From the NCBI GenBank assembly GCA_905236675.1, contig CAJOND010000007.1, positions 1 to 57,037 on the forward strand: a stretch of 57,037 nucleotides of DNA, read 5' to 3'. The position numbers and the translations under genes were made by a program. The stretch is from Candidatus Rifleibacteriota bacterium (lineage in GTDB: Bacteria > Muiribacteriota > Ozemobacteria > Ozemobacterales > Ozemobacteraceae). Each line of letters begins with the position of its first letter. Position 1 is the first letter of the stretch. Shown in pieces: positions 7,790-16,309 of the stretch. A model generated the notes under the pieces. The model was not told where the DNA came from. It saw nothing but the letters and a program-made list of their open reading frames with translations, and did not search any database.

Positions 7790-9154
7790 TTATTGAAATG
7801 GATTTGTAGATTCATTACTCTTTTTGATTGTTACTGATTCTGAGCTTGATTCGTCTTTTTTGTCGTCAGATTTTATTACATTTATTTCTTTTGGGTCATA
7901 AATCATCATTTCTTTTTCTAAATTGTGTTTCTTTAATAATTTTTCTAACCATTTATTAAATGGAAATTTAATTGTAATTTTTACTGTTTCTGTTGCTTCA
8001 GGAGCAGCAGCTACTTCTTCTTCGTCTGTTCCATTACGAGTTGCTAAGTAATCACTTAATGCATCGCTTTCTCCACAGAAATCAATCATTTCATCATCTG
8101 TCATTTTATTTAATGTTACATCATCAATAATTTTATAAATTTCACTAGCTTTATCTGGATTATCACTTAAAATTTGTTTAATGACTTTGGACATACTGTT
8201 GTCTGAACTATTTGTAGCATAGAATGCATTGGATACTATGTCTTTACCATCAGCATCTTTACCTAATAGTTCATGCAAACTATAAAGCATATGGTTCATA
8301 AACATTTCGTTTGACATTAACTGATCTGCTGTGGCATCAGATGCTTTTATCTTGTTAGAATAATCACCACTAGTATTGGGATCTTCTATTACAAGCATTG
8401 TATTTGCAGTAGATTTTGCTAGGTAAGTATCACGTCTGGAATCAAATTCTATCATTTCGTTGTATTCAGCCCAGGCTTCTTTGAAAGCAGCTGATTTAGT
8501 AACTATTTCATCCATTCTGTGAGAACCATCTAAACCATAGGGGTTGGATTCTGCAAATGTGGATTTATCTAGAGTATGGCAATATTCATGTACAAAAGTA
8601 GATGGTAAAATATCTGGATTATCTGTATTGCTGACATAGCAGGTACTTAATCTTATGCTATCACCCCATGAGCAGGGCCAGAAATCTTTCTTTGTATAGC
8701 TTCCATAGGTGTCATCAAAATCACTGGAATTAACAAGATAAACATCACAACTGTTTCTGTATGCATGTTCTGTTCTATCTGTAACAGCTTGGCTTAATGC
8801 GGTATTAAATGTGTCTATTAAGGCTTTTTCCTTATTTGATATTTCATTATTATCATATTGTTCCTGGGTTACACCCATTGCTTTATAAAGTTCATCTAAA
8901 GAACTGACTTTTTTTTGTCTGACTTTATAGGCAATACCACCTTCCTTAGACTGTTTAATTTCAATTTTTTCACCTTTAAACCAATTCCCAACACCTTCCC
9001 AAAAACCGATAGTAGGAGCCGTGCTAGCTGGATCATAAACTTCTTCAACTTCTTGATAATAAAAATTGAATTTAAAAGCGAAAGCAGAATCAGCTCTAAG
9101 ACAGAAAATAGTCAGGAAACATAAAGTAATGAATAAAAACCTTAACTTTTTCAA
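7790..9154 (-). CDS. Secreted HExxH zinc metalloprotease, unclassified
   Basis: A protein of 454 residues with a signal peptide (about 1-26, ending DSAFA). The zinc motif HEYCH near residue 188 reads FVHEYCHTLDK. A helix about 35-40 residues later (FKEAWAEYNE) offers Glu residues that could be the third ligand of a gluzincin. Downstream, an Asn/Asp-rich helical half ends in a charged tail. The start is a TTG at 9154 with AAGGGG 6 bases upstream, and no ATG or GTG would preserve the signal peptide. I cannot assign a peptidase family with confidence. Export to the periplasm or outside is inferred from the signal. It is transcribed divergently from the small secreted protein at 9362, and a strong terminator ends it. 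Confidence 0.75.
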   Translation of the reverse strand: MKKLRFLFITLCFLTIFCLRADSAFAFKFNFYYQEVEEVYDPASTAPTIGFWEGVGNWFKGEKIEIKQSKEGGIAYKVRQKKVSSLDELYKAMGVTQEQYDNNEISNKEKALIDTFNTALSQAVTDRTEHAYRNSCDVYLVNSSDFDDTYGSYTKKDFWPCSWGDSIRLSTCYVSNTDNPDILPSTFVHEYCHTLDKSTFAESNPYGLDGSHRMDEIVTKSAAFKEAWAEYNEMIEFDSRRDTYLAKSTANTMLVIEDPNTSGDYSNKIKASDATADQLMSNEMFMNHMLYSLHELLGKDADGKDIVSNAFYATNSSDNSMSKVIKQILSDNPDKASEIYKIIDDVTLNKMTDDEMIDFCGESDALSDYLATRNGTDEEEVAAAPEATETVKITIKFPFNKWLEKLLKKHNLEKEMMIYDPKEINVIKSDDKKDESSSESVTIKKSNESTNPFQ

Positions 9155-9361
9155 AATGTACCCCTTATTCGTATTATTATATTAGATTTATTAGTAATAT
9201 AAATGGTGATAACTTCTTCAAAAATATTACTACAAATAATATACCATATTTTATAAACAATAGTTTTTATATTTTTTCTTTCAACATTATTATGTTTATA
9301 ATATAATAATTATTACAAAGATTCTTTTGAATAGATTCTGCTAATTTATAGGAGATTAAAA

Positions 9362-9892
9362 TTGAAATATTATAATCTGTTTTCTATAATCTTTACTTTC
9401 TTAATCAGTTTCCCAATGATTGTTTGTGCTTTAGATGCAGCTCCAGATCGTTATTTCCCACCAGAAAGCATTAAAACTACATTTGCAATAAAATCAAATA
9501 CGACAAATACTGTGACTTTGAGACTCGAAGTAAAGTCTGTGGTTGGTACAATAAAAAATGTCAGACTTACTGCTAGATTATCTGGATTTGAACAGGTTAT
9601 TCCTGTCCCTTCAGAAGCAACTTTTGATGAAATAAAAGAAGGCGAAAGTCAGTATTTAGATTTTATACTGCCTACCACAAAAGAAGCTGTTAATTCAAAA
9701 TTATTTAAAATTCATGGTGTTATACAATATCTTCCAGATTATAATGCTATTATAAACTATATTGATACTAATGTTGATAAAGAATATGAAAATGAAGTTA
9801 TGAGAGATATGTTGAAAGACAATATGCTTAAATGTTATGAACAGTCTTTAAAATCAGTTGAAACAGTAAGATATTTTCCACCTAAAAATTAA
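9362..9892 (+). CDS. Small secreted protein, unknown function
   Basis: A protein of 176 residues with a signal peptide (about 1-23, ending VCALDAA). The mature part is predicted to be mainly beta in its first half (alternating hydrophobic strands such as TVTLRLEVKSVVG and VRLTARLSGFE), with a helical C-terminus. This resembles an immunoglobulin-like or DUF4352/FxLYD-type extracellular sandwich, but the family is not recognised. The start is TTG at 9362, supported by GGAG at 9351-9354 with a spacing of 7 and by the signal peptide that follows at once. It is divergent from the metalloprotease gene, so the two may share the 207-base AT-rich control region at 9155-9361. Confidence 0.65.
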   Translation: MKYYNLFSIIFTFLISFPMIVCALDAAPDRYFPPESIKTTFAIKSNTTNTVTLRLEVKSVVGTIKNVRLTARLSGFEQVIPVPSEATFDEIKEGESQYLDFILPTTKEAVNSKLFKIHGVIQYLPDYNAIINYIDTNVDKEYENEVMRDMLKDNMLKCYEQSLKSVETVRYFPPKN

Positions 9893-9937
9893 TTTTTTTC
9901 TCTCGTAATATTACTTTTTACAAATATATTGTTTTTT

Positions 9938-9971
9938 AAATTATAGTATCTATTATTAGATACTATAATTT
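9938..9971. repeat. Perfect 15-bp inverted repeat between convergent genes
   Basis: AAATTATAGTATCTA at 9938-9952 pairs exactly with 9957-9971 around a TTAT loop. No T run follows on either strand; a T6 run precedes it on the plus strand. It is therefore a stem-loop between two convergent genes rather than a standard terminator. Confidence 0.6.
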
Positions 9972-10001
9972 AGTTTAGACCAATTAATAGTTAGAAAAAA
10001 A

Positions 10002-10742
10002 TTAATTTTCAAATAGTCTTGCTTTTAAAATTAAAGTATTTAAAGCTTTTTCACAAGCAGGAAACGTAAGTAGTTCATCTATCAGAAAATCATAAATAAT
10101 ACAATGATTTTTAAATGTAATGTCTAATTTTAAAGGAGACATAAGTATTCTAGAACAAATCTCTTCTGAGAATAGTTCGTTAATCTCATAGATATTTGTT
10201 CCGCTTAAAATTACATATTTCTCATTAAATTCTTTATTGTTAATTCTATACTTTTTTTTATTTCTATTAAATTTCCATATATCTATAGTTTGGGATATTG
10301 TAATCATCCATAATGGTATATCTGTTATCAAAAAAGCAAAACCAATGAATTTTTTATCATTAGGAGCAAATAATATAACTATTATAGCTAAAAATAAAAA
10401 GATTGTTGTGATTGTTAAGCTTATTTTTAAATCATTTATAGTAGGTTTTTGGATTGCAAGATGAAAATCGGGAAAATTTTCGTTTTTCATTTTGAGAATT
10501 AATTTTGATTTCCATTTATAAGAATCTTCTAAATGACAATATTCTACAAAACAAAAATCATAGCCTTCTCTGTTGCCAGCAATTGCATTACATTCACCTA
10601 TATCATCTAAATGAAATATTTTTTTTATCTCACTTGCCCCATAATAATATTCTGCTTTTAACTTATAGCTTAAATCTTTTATTGCTTTTATTCTACCAGT
10701 TGTTTTTTTGTGTTCTAAATCGTTTTTTATTAATGGAAACAT
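10002..10742 (-). CDS. Two-TM membrane protein, paralogous family copy A
   Basis: A protein of 246 residues. The N-terminal soluble half carries the family blocks GRIKAIKDLSYKLKAEYYYG and GNREGYDFCFVEYCH, ending in FPDFHLAIQKPT. Two adjacent membrane helices follow (about 111-131 and 138-156), then a C-terminal soluble half with FNEKYVILSG, LFSEEICSRIL and a closing helix ALNTLILKARLFE. The two halves face the same side of the membrane if the helices form a hairpin. Three more copies lie at 10811, 11858 and 45085. No named family is recognised. No convincing Shine-Dalgarno site precedes the ATG at 10742. Confidence 0.65.
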   Translation of the reverse strand: MFPLIKNDLEHKKTTGRIKAIKDLSYKLKAEYYYGASEIKKIFHLDDIGECNAIAGNREGYDFCFVEYCHLEDSYKWKSKLILKMKNENFPDFHLAIQKPTINDLKISLTITTIFLFLAIIVILFAPNDKKFIGFAFLITDIPLWMITISQTIDIWKFNRNKKKYRINNKEFNEKYVILSGTNIYEINELFSEEICSRILMSPLKLDITFKNHCIIYDFLIDELLTFPACEKALNTLILKARLFEN

Positions 10743-10810
10743 AATTTCATTTAATTTCCAGGTAGCAAATGTTTAACTACATTAATTTAATTATAACATG
10801 GTTTAACATT

Positions 10811-11605
10811 CTAATCAAAATAATCATCTTCTATTTCAAAAACTTTAGCTTTATCTAGTAATAGATTTAGAGTTGATTTGCAAGAAGAATAAGTAAATAG
10901 GGAATCATTAAAAGATTGTATAATACAATTCTTTGTAAAAGTTACTTCTATGTCCATTGGTTGACGAAGTATTTTTGTACAGAGTTTTTCTGTAAAGAGT
11001 CTACGAATTCTAGCTGGGTCTGAATGTGCTAATATAACATATTTTTCTTTGAATGCCCTATTGTGAATGCCATATTTACCTTGATTGTTTACTTCTCTTA
11101 AAGTTCCTATACTCGCTAATATTACTATTGTGGGAACAAGAACAAAAACTAAGCATATGAATCCTATAACTAAAGCTGCCGAATCTAATCTTAACATTCC
11201 TGCTGAATACAGACTTATTAAAAGAATAACAGGGACAAAAAGAAAGAGAATTCCAAATATAATAGATAATTTGGCTTTTTTTACAGTAGGACCTTTTAAA
11301 GCTAACGAAAAATCAGGAATACTTCTATTTGTTGCTTTTAAAATTGCACTAGATCGCCAATGAGCAGTATCGTGTTTCCCGCTCTTTTGATGATAATACT
11401 CAATAAAACAGTAGTCATATCCATCTATATTCCCCGTTATAACATTACTATCCTGCATTTCATGCGAAAAAAAGAAAGAATCAAATTTATTTTGAATGGT
11501 ATTAAATCCGTAACTATAATCTGCTTCTAATTTTTCGGCTATTTCTTTTATAGCTATTATTCTCCCCGATACCATATCTCTACTGCTTGTGTAAAATAAT
11601 CCCAT
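10811..11605 (-). CDS. Two-TM membrane protein, paralogous family copy B
   Basis: A protein of 264 residues with the same plan as copy A: GRIIAIKEIAEKLEADYSYG, DSNVITGNIDGYDYCFIEYY, an SxHW-like HWRSS block, FPDFSLALKGPT, two membrane helices (about 115-138 and 148-170), then NNQGKYGIHNRAFKEKYVIL, LFTEKLCTKIL and a C-terminal KAKVFEIEDDYFD. The ATG at 11605 is chosen over 11635 because AGGAG lies 7 bases upstream. It is transcribed towards copy A with a gap of 68 bases. The conserved DGYDY and FKEKYVIL blocks suggest one domain interrupted by the membrane hairpin. Function unknown. Confidence 0.68.
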   Translation of the reverse strand: MGLFYTSSRDMVSGRIIAIKEIAEKLEADYSYGFNTIQNKFDSFFFSHEMQDSNVITGNIDGYDYCFIEYYHQKSGKHDTAHWRSSAILKATNRSIPDFSLALKGPTVKKAKLSIIFGILFLFVPVILLISLYSAGMLRLDSAALVIGFICLVFVLVPTIVILASIGTLREVNNQGKYGIHNRAFKEKYVILAHSDPARIRRLFTEKLCTKILRQPMDIEVTFTKNCIIQSFNDSLFTYSSCKSTLNLLLDKAKVFEIEDDYFD

Positions 11606-11857
11606 ATTCTTTCTCCTCTTTACAAAATAAAGCACTTATTAAAAATGATATTTTTTATTAGTTACTAAATTATTCTTTCTTTTATAAGATTCTCAGCAAG
11701 ACCAACTCATTTAATCTTTTTTTACTATATAAAAAATGTAACATATTTCTTTCAAATCTCACAATGAAAAATCTAAATTTAATAATTAGCTTAATGGGCT
11801 CTATTTTTCTAATAATCAAATTATATATAACCTAGATTTTCTTATAAATGAAAAATA

Positions 11858-12643
11858 TTAATCTAAGTTATCATTTTCTATTTCAAATAATTTAACTTTT
11901 CTAAGTAATTTGGTTAAATGAGAATTACATGATTTTAAAGAGAGTTGTCCATCATAAATCCAATCATAAATAACATTATTTTTAAATTTTATATCCAAAT
12001 CAGCTTTCTCTTTAAGTATTTTTGAACACACTTTTTCTGTAAATATTTTACGAATTTTTTCCACTGGTTCTTCTGAAAAAATAACATATTTTCTTTTGAA
12101 TTCACTGTTTAGAATACCGTATGGATCCTGTTATATGTGTTTTTTAGTGTATTTATATTTATGATTAAGATTATTGACGATACTACAAGAAAAAAAAGGC
12201 TAATAATAACTCCAAAAAGATTAAACATATTAGCACCTTCTACTTTTCCAAAAAGCATAGTTCCTAATAGTACAATCGAGCTAATAAAAAATATTGAAGC
12301 CAAAATAATCAATAGAACGGCAAGACTAGTCGTTGAACTCTTTGTCTTCAAATGAAAATTAGGAAAATTGTTATTTTTAGTTTTCATATAAAGATTAGTA
12401 TTCCAATGTGAATGATTATTTCTACCTGTTCCTACATGATAATATTCAATAAAACAGTAATCGTGGTCTTCAATTTTTCCGACAATAACATTACTTTCTT
12501 CCATTTCAGAATCAGAATATAAATTAAAAATACTTCTTATTGTGTTTATATCGTAATAATAATCAGCTTTTAACTGTTTAAAAATTTCTTTAACACTAGC
12601 AATTCTTTGTTTTAACTTTTCTTTCATTTCCAAAAGCTTCCAT
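11858..12643 (-). pseudogene. Two-TM membrane protein, paralogous family copy C, broken by two frameshifts
   Basis: The family blocks are all present but in three reading frames. The likely original ATG at 12643 has AGGAG 8 bases upstream and begins M-E-A-F-G-N, matching M-M-Q-F-G-D of the copy at 45085. A shift near 12625-12636 is then needed to enter the frame with KEKLKQRIASVKEIFKQLKA. That frame runs through NVIVGKIEDHDYCFIEYYH and both membrane helices, then stops at 12109 after a second shift near 12130, where one base is missing compared with the expected N-x-Q-G/D-x-Y-G-I-L-N. The rest (FKRKYVIFSE, IFTEKVCSKIL, KVKLFEIENDNLD) reads in the third frame to the stop at 11858. Restored length would be about 260 residues. 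A sequencing error could explain one break; two make true decay more likely. Confidence 0.72.
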
Positions 12644-12801
12644 AATAAAATCTCCTAATTAGCTTTTTCCTTACTAATTTATATTCGTTTATAAATTGTT
12701 GATTTCAATCTCTTATCCTTCTAAATTAAGTATAACAAAAAGATTATAAAAGAAGAATACTTAAATAAGGCTTATTCTTAGCTATAAAAAATAACATTAA
12801 T

Positions 12802-12854
12802 GAATCAAGTAAGGGGGAAGCAAAGCTACACTTTGCTCCCCCCTTACTTGATTC
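12802..12854 (-). terminator. Long hairpin downstream of the ABC transporter operon, likely terminator
   Basis: Twenty-two paired bases in each arm (GAATCAAGTAAGGGGG plus AGCAAAG against their complements) with one A-C mismatch and a five-base loop. It lies 46 bases past the ATPase stop at 12900. On the minus strand a T-rich run (TTATTTTTT) follows after about 7 bases. The stem is far longer than a normal terminator, so it could also be a mobile palindromic element reused as one. Confidence 0.6.
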
Positions 12855-12899
12855 GTTTTATATGCTACCCAATAAATTGTGGGAGAATATTAAAAATAG

Positions 12900-14483
12900 T
12901 TACTTCACTGAGCCGTTGCAGATGCGTTTGCCTGACTTTCTGTCAAAAAGCAATATGCCATCTCCACCGATGTCGAAGCGAACTTTCTGACCAATTGCGA
13001 AAGCTGTGCTTCCGAAAACAACGCTGGTAAGCAAGAAGTTATCAAGTTTAAGCTTGAGGGTGGATTCCATACCAGTAGGCATTGCACCGTAAACTTCTGC
13101 TTCAAAAGCACCCTTTTCATTAATATGAATGTATTCAGGTCTTACACCGATAAAGAAATCTTCGTTGGTGACTTCTTTCTTTTCTTCGGCGTGGTCTTCA
13201 ACGGCTTTATCAATGCGAGGTTTAAAGAGTTCATCCTTGTTCTGCTTGTCGATAACAACAACTTTGCTTGCGGCTTCATCTCTTTCTTTAAACCATTTAT
13301 CTAGTGACATAGATTCTTTTGGAGAAAAAGCAATCTTTTTGCCGTTAAGTATTTCTAGGGCTATAGAGCCATCGCTAGCCTGTTTCCCTTTGGCTTCCAT
13401 GAAGTTAATTGATGGATTGCCAACAAAGTCTGCTGTAAATGTGTTATTGGGCTTCAAATAAACATCTAATGGAGCATCATACTGTTGCAAAACACCGTTG
13501 TTCATGAGACAAATCTTTGTTGCAAGAGTCATAGCTTCCATCTGGTCGTGAGTAACGTAAACGAATGTAGCACCAGTTGTAACGTGCAAACGCTGCAATT
13601 CGTATCTCATGCCAAGTCTAAGCTTTGCGTCCAGGTTAGAAAGAGGTTCATCCATGAATAATACTTTTGGCTTTGGTGCAAGAGTTCTAGCGATGGCAAC
13701 TCTCTGTTGCTGACCGCCTGAAAGTTCGGCAGGATAACGGTTCATGAACATTCCAATTTTAACGATACGAGCAGAAGATTGAACTGCCATATCTATTTCT
13801 TCTTCTGTTAAGCCTCTGACTTCCTTGAGAAGATTACCATTCTTAATGATTTCAAAGTTTTTATTAAGGGTTTCACCATTTTTCTTATGGTTTTCCATAA
13901 TAGCATCAAGCTTTGATTCGTATTCTTTTTCAAGTTCCTTGCATTTTTCAGAAGGATTTTTATTACTAATGATATCAAATTTAGTAATTTCTATAGCCGT
14001 CCAGTAGGTTATATCGTAGACATCAATAAGTTTTCGCAAAATATCATCGTAATGTTCGCCAACAAGCAATTTTGGAAGTCTTGCAGAATCTTGTAAAACT
14101 CTGATTATATCTGTATAAACCTTAGCTTTGTCGTCTCTTAATGGTAGTTCTTCTTTTATGTTTCTAAGACCGAAAGAGATATTTTCGTAAACAGTCATAT
14201 TTGGCCAGAGAGCGTAGTTCTGGAATAAGAAACCGACTTTTCTCTTGTTGGCTGGAACATTTATTCCTGCTTCGCTATCGAAAACTACTTTGTCGCCGAT
14301 TGTGATACGACCGCTTGTTGGAGTTTCAAGACCAGCAATCATACGAAGAGTTGTAGTCTTACCGCAGCCAGAAGGGCCAAGTAATGTAATGAACGAGTTA
14401 TCAGGAATGTATAAACTTAAGTTATCTACAGAGTAGAATCTATCGAATTTTTTTGTAATATTTTCTAATTTAATTTCAGGCAT
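12900..14483 (-). CDS. ABC importer ATP-binding protein with long insertion in the helical domain
   Basis: The ATPase of a MalK/FbpC/PotA-type importer, 527 residues. Walker A GPSGCGKT is at residues 36-43, the Q-loop at Q88, LSGGQ at 254-258, Walker B with LFMDEP ending in E279, the D-loop SNLD at 282-285 and the switch H312. A TOBE-like C-terminus follows (VRPEYIHINEKGAFEAEV). Q-loop to signature is 166 residues, against roughly 50 in MalK. The extra 110 or so (about 107-225) are charged and helical, partly coiled-coil-like. A further charged stretch lies near 390-430. Normal flanking motifs show it is a functional-looking ATPase rather than a fusion error. The ATG overlaps the permease stop by 8 bases, so the two are translationally coupled. 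Confidence 0.88.
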   Translation of the reverse strand: MPEIKLENITKKFDRFYSVDNLSLYIPDNSFITLLGPSGCGKTTTLRMIAGLETPTSGRITIGDKVVFDSEAGINVPANKRKVGFLFQNYALWPNMTVYENISFGLRNIKEELPLRDDKAKVYTDIIRVLQDSARLPKLLVGEHYDDILRKLIDVYDITYWTAIEITKFDIISNKNPSEKCKELEKEYESKLDAIMENHKKNGETLNKNFEIIKNGNLLKEVRGLTEEEIDMAVQSSARIVKIGMFMNRYPAELSGGQQQRVAIARTLAPKPKVLFMDEPLSNLDAKLRLGMRYELQRLHVTTGATFVYVTHDQMEAMTLATKICLMNNGVLQQYDAPLDVYLKPNNTFTADFVGNPSINFMEAKGKQASDGSIALEILNGKKIAFSPKESMSLDKWFKERDEAASKVVVIDKQNKDELFKPRIDKAVEDHAEEKKEVTNEDFFIGVRPEYIHINEKGAFEAEVYGAMPTGMESTLKLKLDNFLLTSVVFGSTAFAIGQKVRFDIGGDGILLFDRKSGKRICNGSVK

Positions 14484-16299
14484 TGTCTCTAGCTCCTATT
14501 CCACTGTCTAAGCTTGCACCAGTTATTTTATTAACTACTGTATTGAATACAAGAATTGTTACAATCAAAATAAGGTTGATTGCACTTGAAAAAGCGTAAA
14601 GTCCCATTTCATCAAAATAATCTAATGTTGTTGCCATAATGAAACCTTGTGTGCACAATAGCAAGAACAGTGAAAGTTCTCTCAAACAGGTCATGAATGG
14701 CAACATATAGCCATTAACTATGGTAGATTTCTGAATCGGGATTATGATATTCCATAAGCGCTTTTTCCAAGGAATATCAAGAATAATTGCAGATTCTTCA
14801 ATTTCATTGCTAAGCTGTAGCATTGAATTCAGTGCACTCTTGCTGGCAAATGGAATGTATTTGATTGTACCTGCAATGATTAAGATTGTGTAGGTGTTGA
14901 ATAGATTCATTGTTTCATTTGAGAATAAAACAAAGATTGCAGCACCTACAGCAATTGAAGGCATTAGATAAGGCAAGAATGCCATGGAATTAACATAGCC
15001 AGCCCACTTGCTTCTGCGATTCTTGGCAACCGCATAACCAACCAGCATACCGATAGTTCCAGCTAAGAGAGCACAGCAGATTGATACCCAAAGAGTTCCA
15101 AAGAAAGCTTGCCAGATGGTTTTATTGAATATAATACCTTTCTGACCATACATACTGCTGTCTGCACCAGTATCAGTAGTCAACCACCACTTTGTAGTGA
15201 GATTTCTGAAATCACCAGTATACAAGAAACTATAGTCGCCTGGGTTTGGCAAGAATGTTTCCAAAGCAAATAACATAATTGGGAAAATACTTGTAAAGAA
15301 AGTGACAATTATAAATCCCCAGGCAATAGCATATTTTGCTGTTTTCCCTAAATCGAAGAGAGATTTCTGACCAGCTTTACCCGTAACAGTTGTGTAATTA
15401 CGTCTGTCAGTAAGACTCATCTGATTCAGAATCATAATAGCAACGCCGAACAACATCATTATGATTGCAAGGATACTGGCTTCACCGGTGTATTTCGCGT
15501 TCATTGAAATATATTTGGTAGATAGCGTTGTTAAGCCCAGATAGTGAGGAACAGGGTAACTACCGACGGCACTGCCGAAAACAAGAAGAATTGTAGATAA
15601 GATTGCTGGTTTAACCATAGGCAAAGTTATCTTTGTTGCTATCTTCCATTTCGGTGTGTCAAGAATCTTTGCTGCTTCTTCTAAGTTCGGATCCATATTC
15701 TGGAAAATACCACCAATAAGAATATAAGCAAAAGCTGAGTAGTGAAGTCCAAGAACTATAATGCTTGGAAAAAGACCTTTACACCACCATAAAGGCATTG
15801 TTATTCCGAATATAGAAGCTAAAAGACCATCTGAAGTTCCGCAAACTGCACTGCTGTCGAAAAGGTTTTTCCAAACAACAGATAAGGTCCATTGAGGCAT
15901 GATATATGGGAAAATGAAGATTGAACTTAAATACTGCTTAAACCTCATGTTGGTTCTTGTTACCAAGAAAGCAAAACCGCCTCCGTATACAATTGCTACC
16001 AGACATGAGAATACTGCCAGAATAGTAGTATTCAATAAAGGATGCCAAAGATTAACCCACGAATATTCGCTAGTAAAAATATCAACATAGTTTAAAAAAG
16101 TATAACCAGAAACTTTTCCGCTTAAAAAAGCATCTAATGTGCCTGGATGAACTTTTATCGTATCTTCTACAATAGCTATAATTGGGGCTAGAGTAGTAAA
16201 AGTGAGTAAAATGCCGAAAACAAATAAAATAATATTCTGTGGCTTTGAAAAATAAGTTTTAATGCTGTTTAAAAATTTATTTCTATTTTGGTTCTGCAT
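14476..16299 (-). CDS. ABC importer permease, two fused transmembrane domains
   Basis: An inner-membrane permease of 607 residues carrying two BPD_transp_1 units in one chain, as in iron(III) (FbpB) and thiamine (ThiP) importers. The first coupling helix region reads ILIGGIFQNMDPNLEEAAKILDTPKWKIATKITLP and the second SALNSMLQLSNEIEESAIILD. Both are EAA loops. About 12 hydrophobic segments are visible. A large loop between the two halves (about residues 355-395) includes GDYSFLYTGDFRNLTTKWW. AAGGAG lies 6 bases before the ATG at 16299, 10 bases past the binding-protein stop. Codon use is richer in G and C than in most neighbours, suggesting good expression. Confidence 0.9.
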   Translation of the reverse strand: MQNQNRNKFLNSIKTYFSKPQNIILFVFGILLTFTTLAPIIAIVEDTIKVHPGTLDAFLSGKVSGYTFLNYVDIFTSEYSWVNLWHPLLNTTILAVFSCLVAIVYGGGFAFLVTRTNMRFKQYLSSIFIFPYIMPQWTLSVVWKNLFDSSAVCGTSDGLLASIFGITMPLWWCKGLFPSIIVLGLHYSAFAYILIGGIFQNMDPNLEEAAKILDTPKWKIATKITLPMVKPAILSTILLVFGSAVGSYPVPHYLGLTTLSTKYISMNAKYTGEASILAIIMMLFGVAIMILNQMSLTDRRNYTTVTGKAGQKSLFDLGKTAKYAIAWGFIIVTFFTSIFPIMLFALETFLPNPGDYSFLYTGDFRNLTTKWWLTTDTGADSSMYGQKGIIFNKTIWQAFFGTLWVSICCALLAGTIGMLVGYAVAKNRRSKWAGYVNSMAFLPYLMPSIAVGAAIFVLFSNETMNLFNTYTILIIAGTIKYIPFASKSALNSMLQLSNEIEESAIILDIPWKKRLWNIIIPIQKSTIVNGYMLPFMTCLRELSLFLLLCTQGFIMATTLDYFDEMGLYAFSSAINLILIVTILVFNTVVNKITGASLDSGIGARDNA

Positions 16300-16309
16300 A
16301 AAAAACTCC

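Noticed and set aside
9938..9971. Inverted repeat as an intrinsic terminator
   Set aside because: The T run lies before the hairpin rather than after it on the plus strand, and none follows on the minus strand.
11764..11835. A 23-codon hydrophobic open frame on the plus strand
   Set aside because: It has no ribosome site and lies in very AT-rich DNA where short Leu/Ile frames are expected by chance.
12905..13461. Open frames inside the ABC ATPase gene on both strands
   Set aside because: They are shadows of the well-supported ATPase coding frame.
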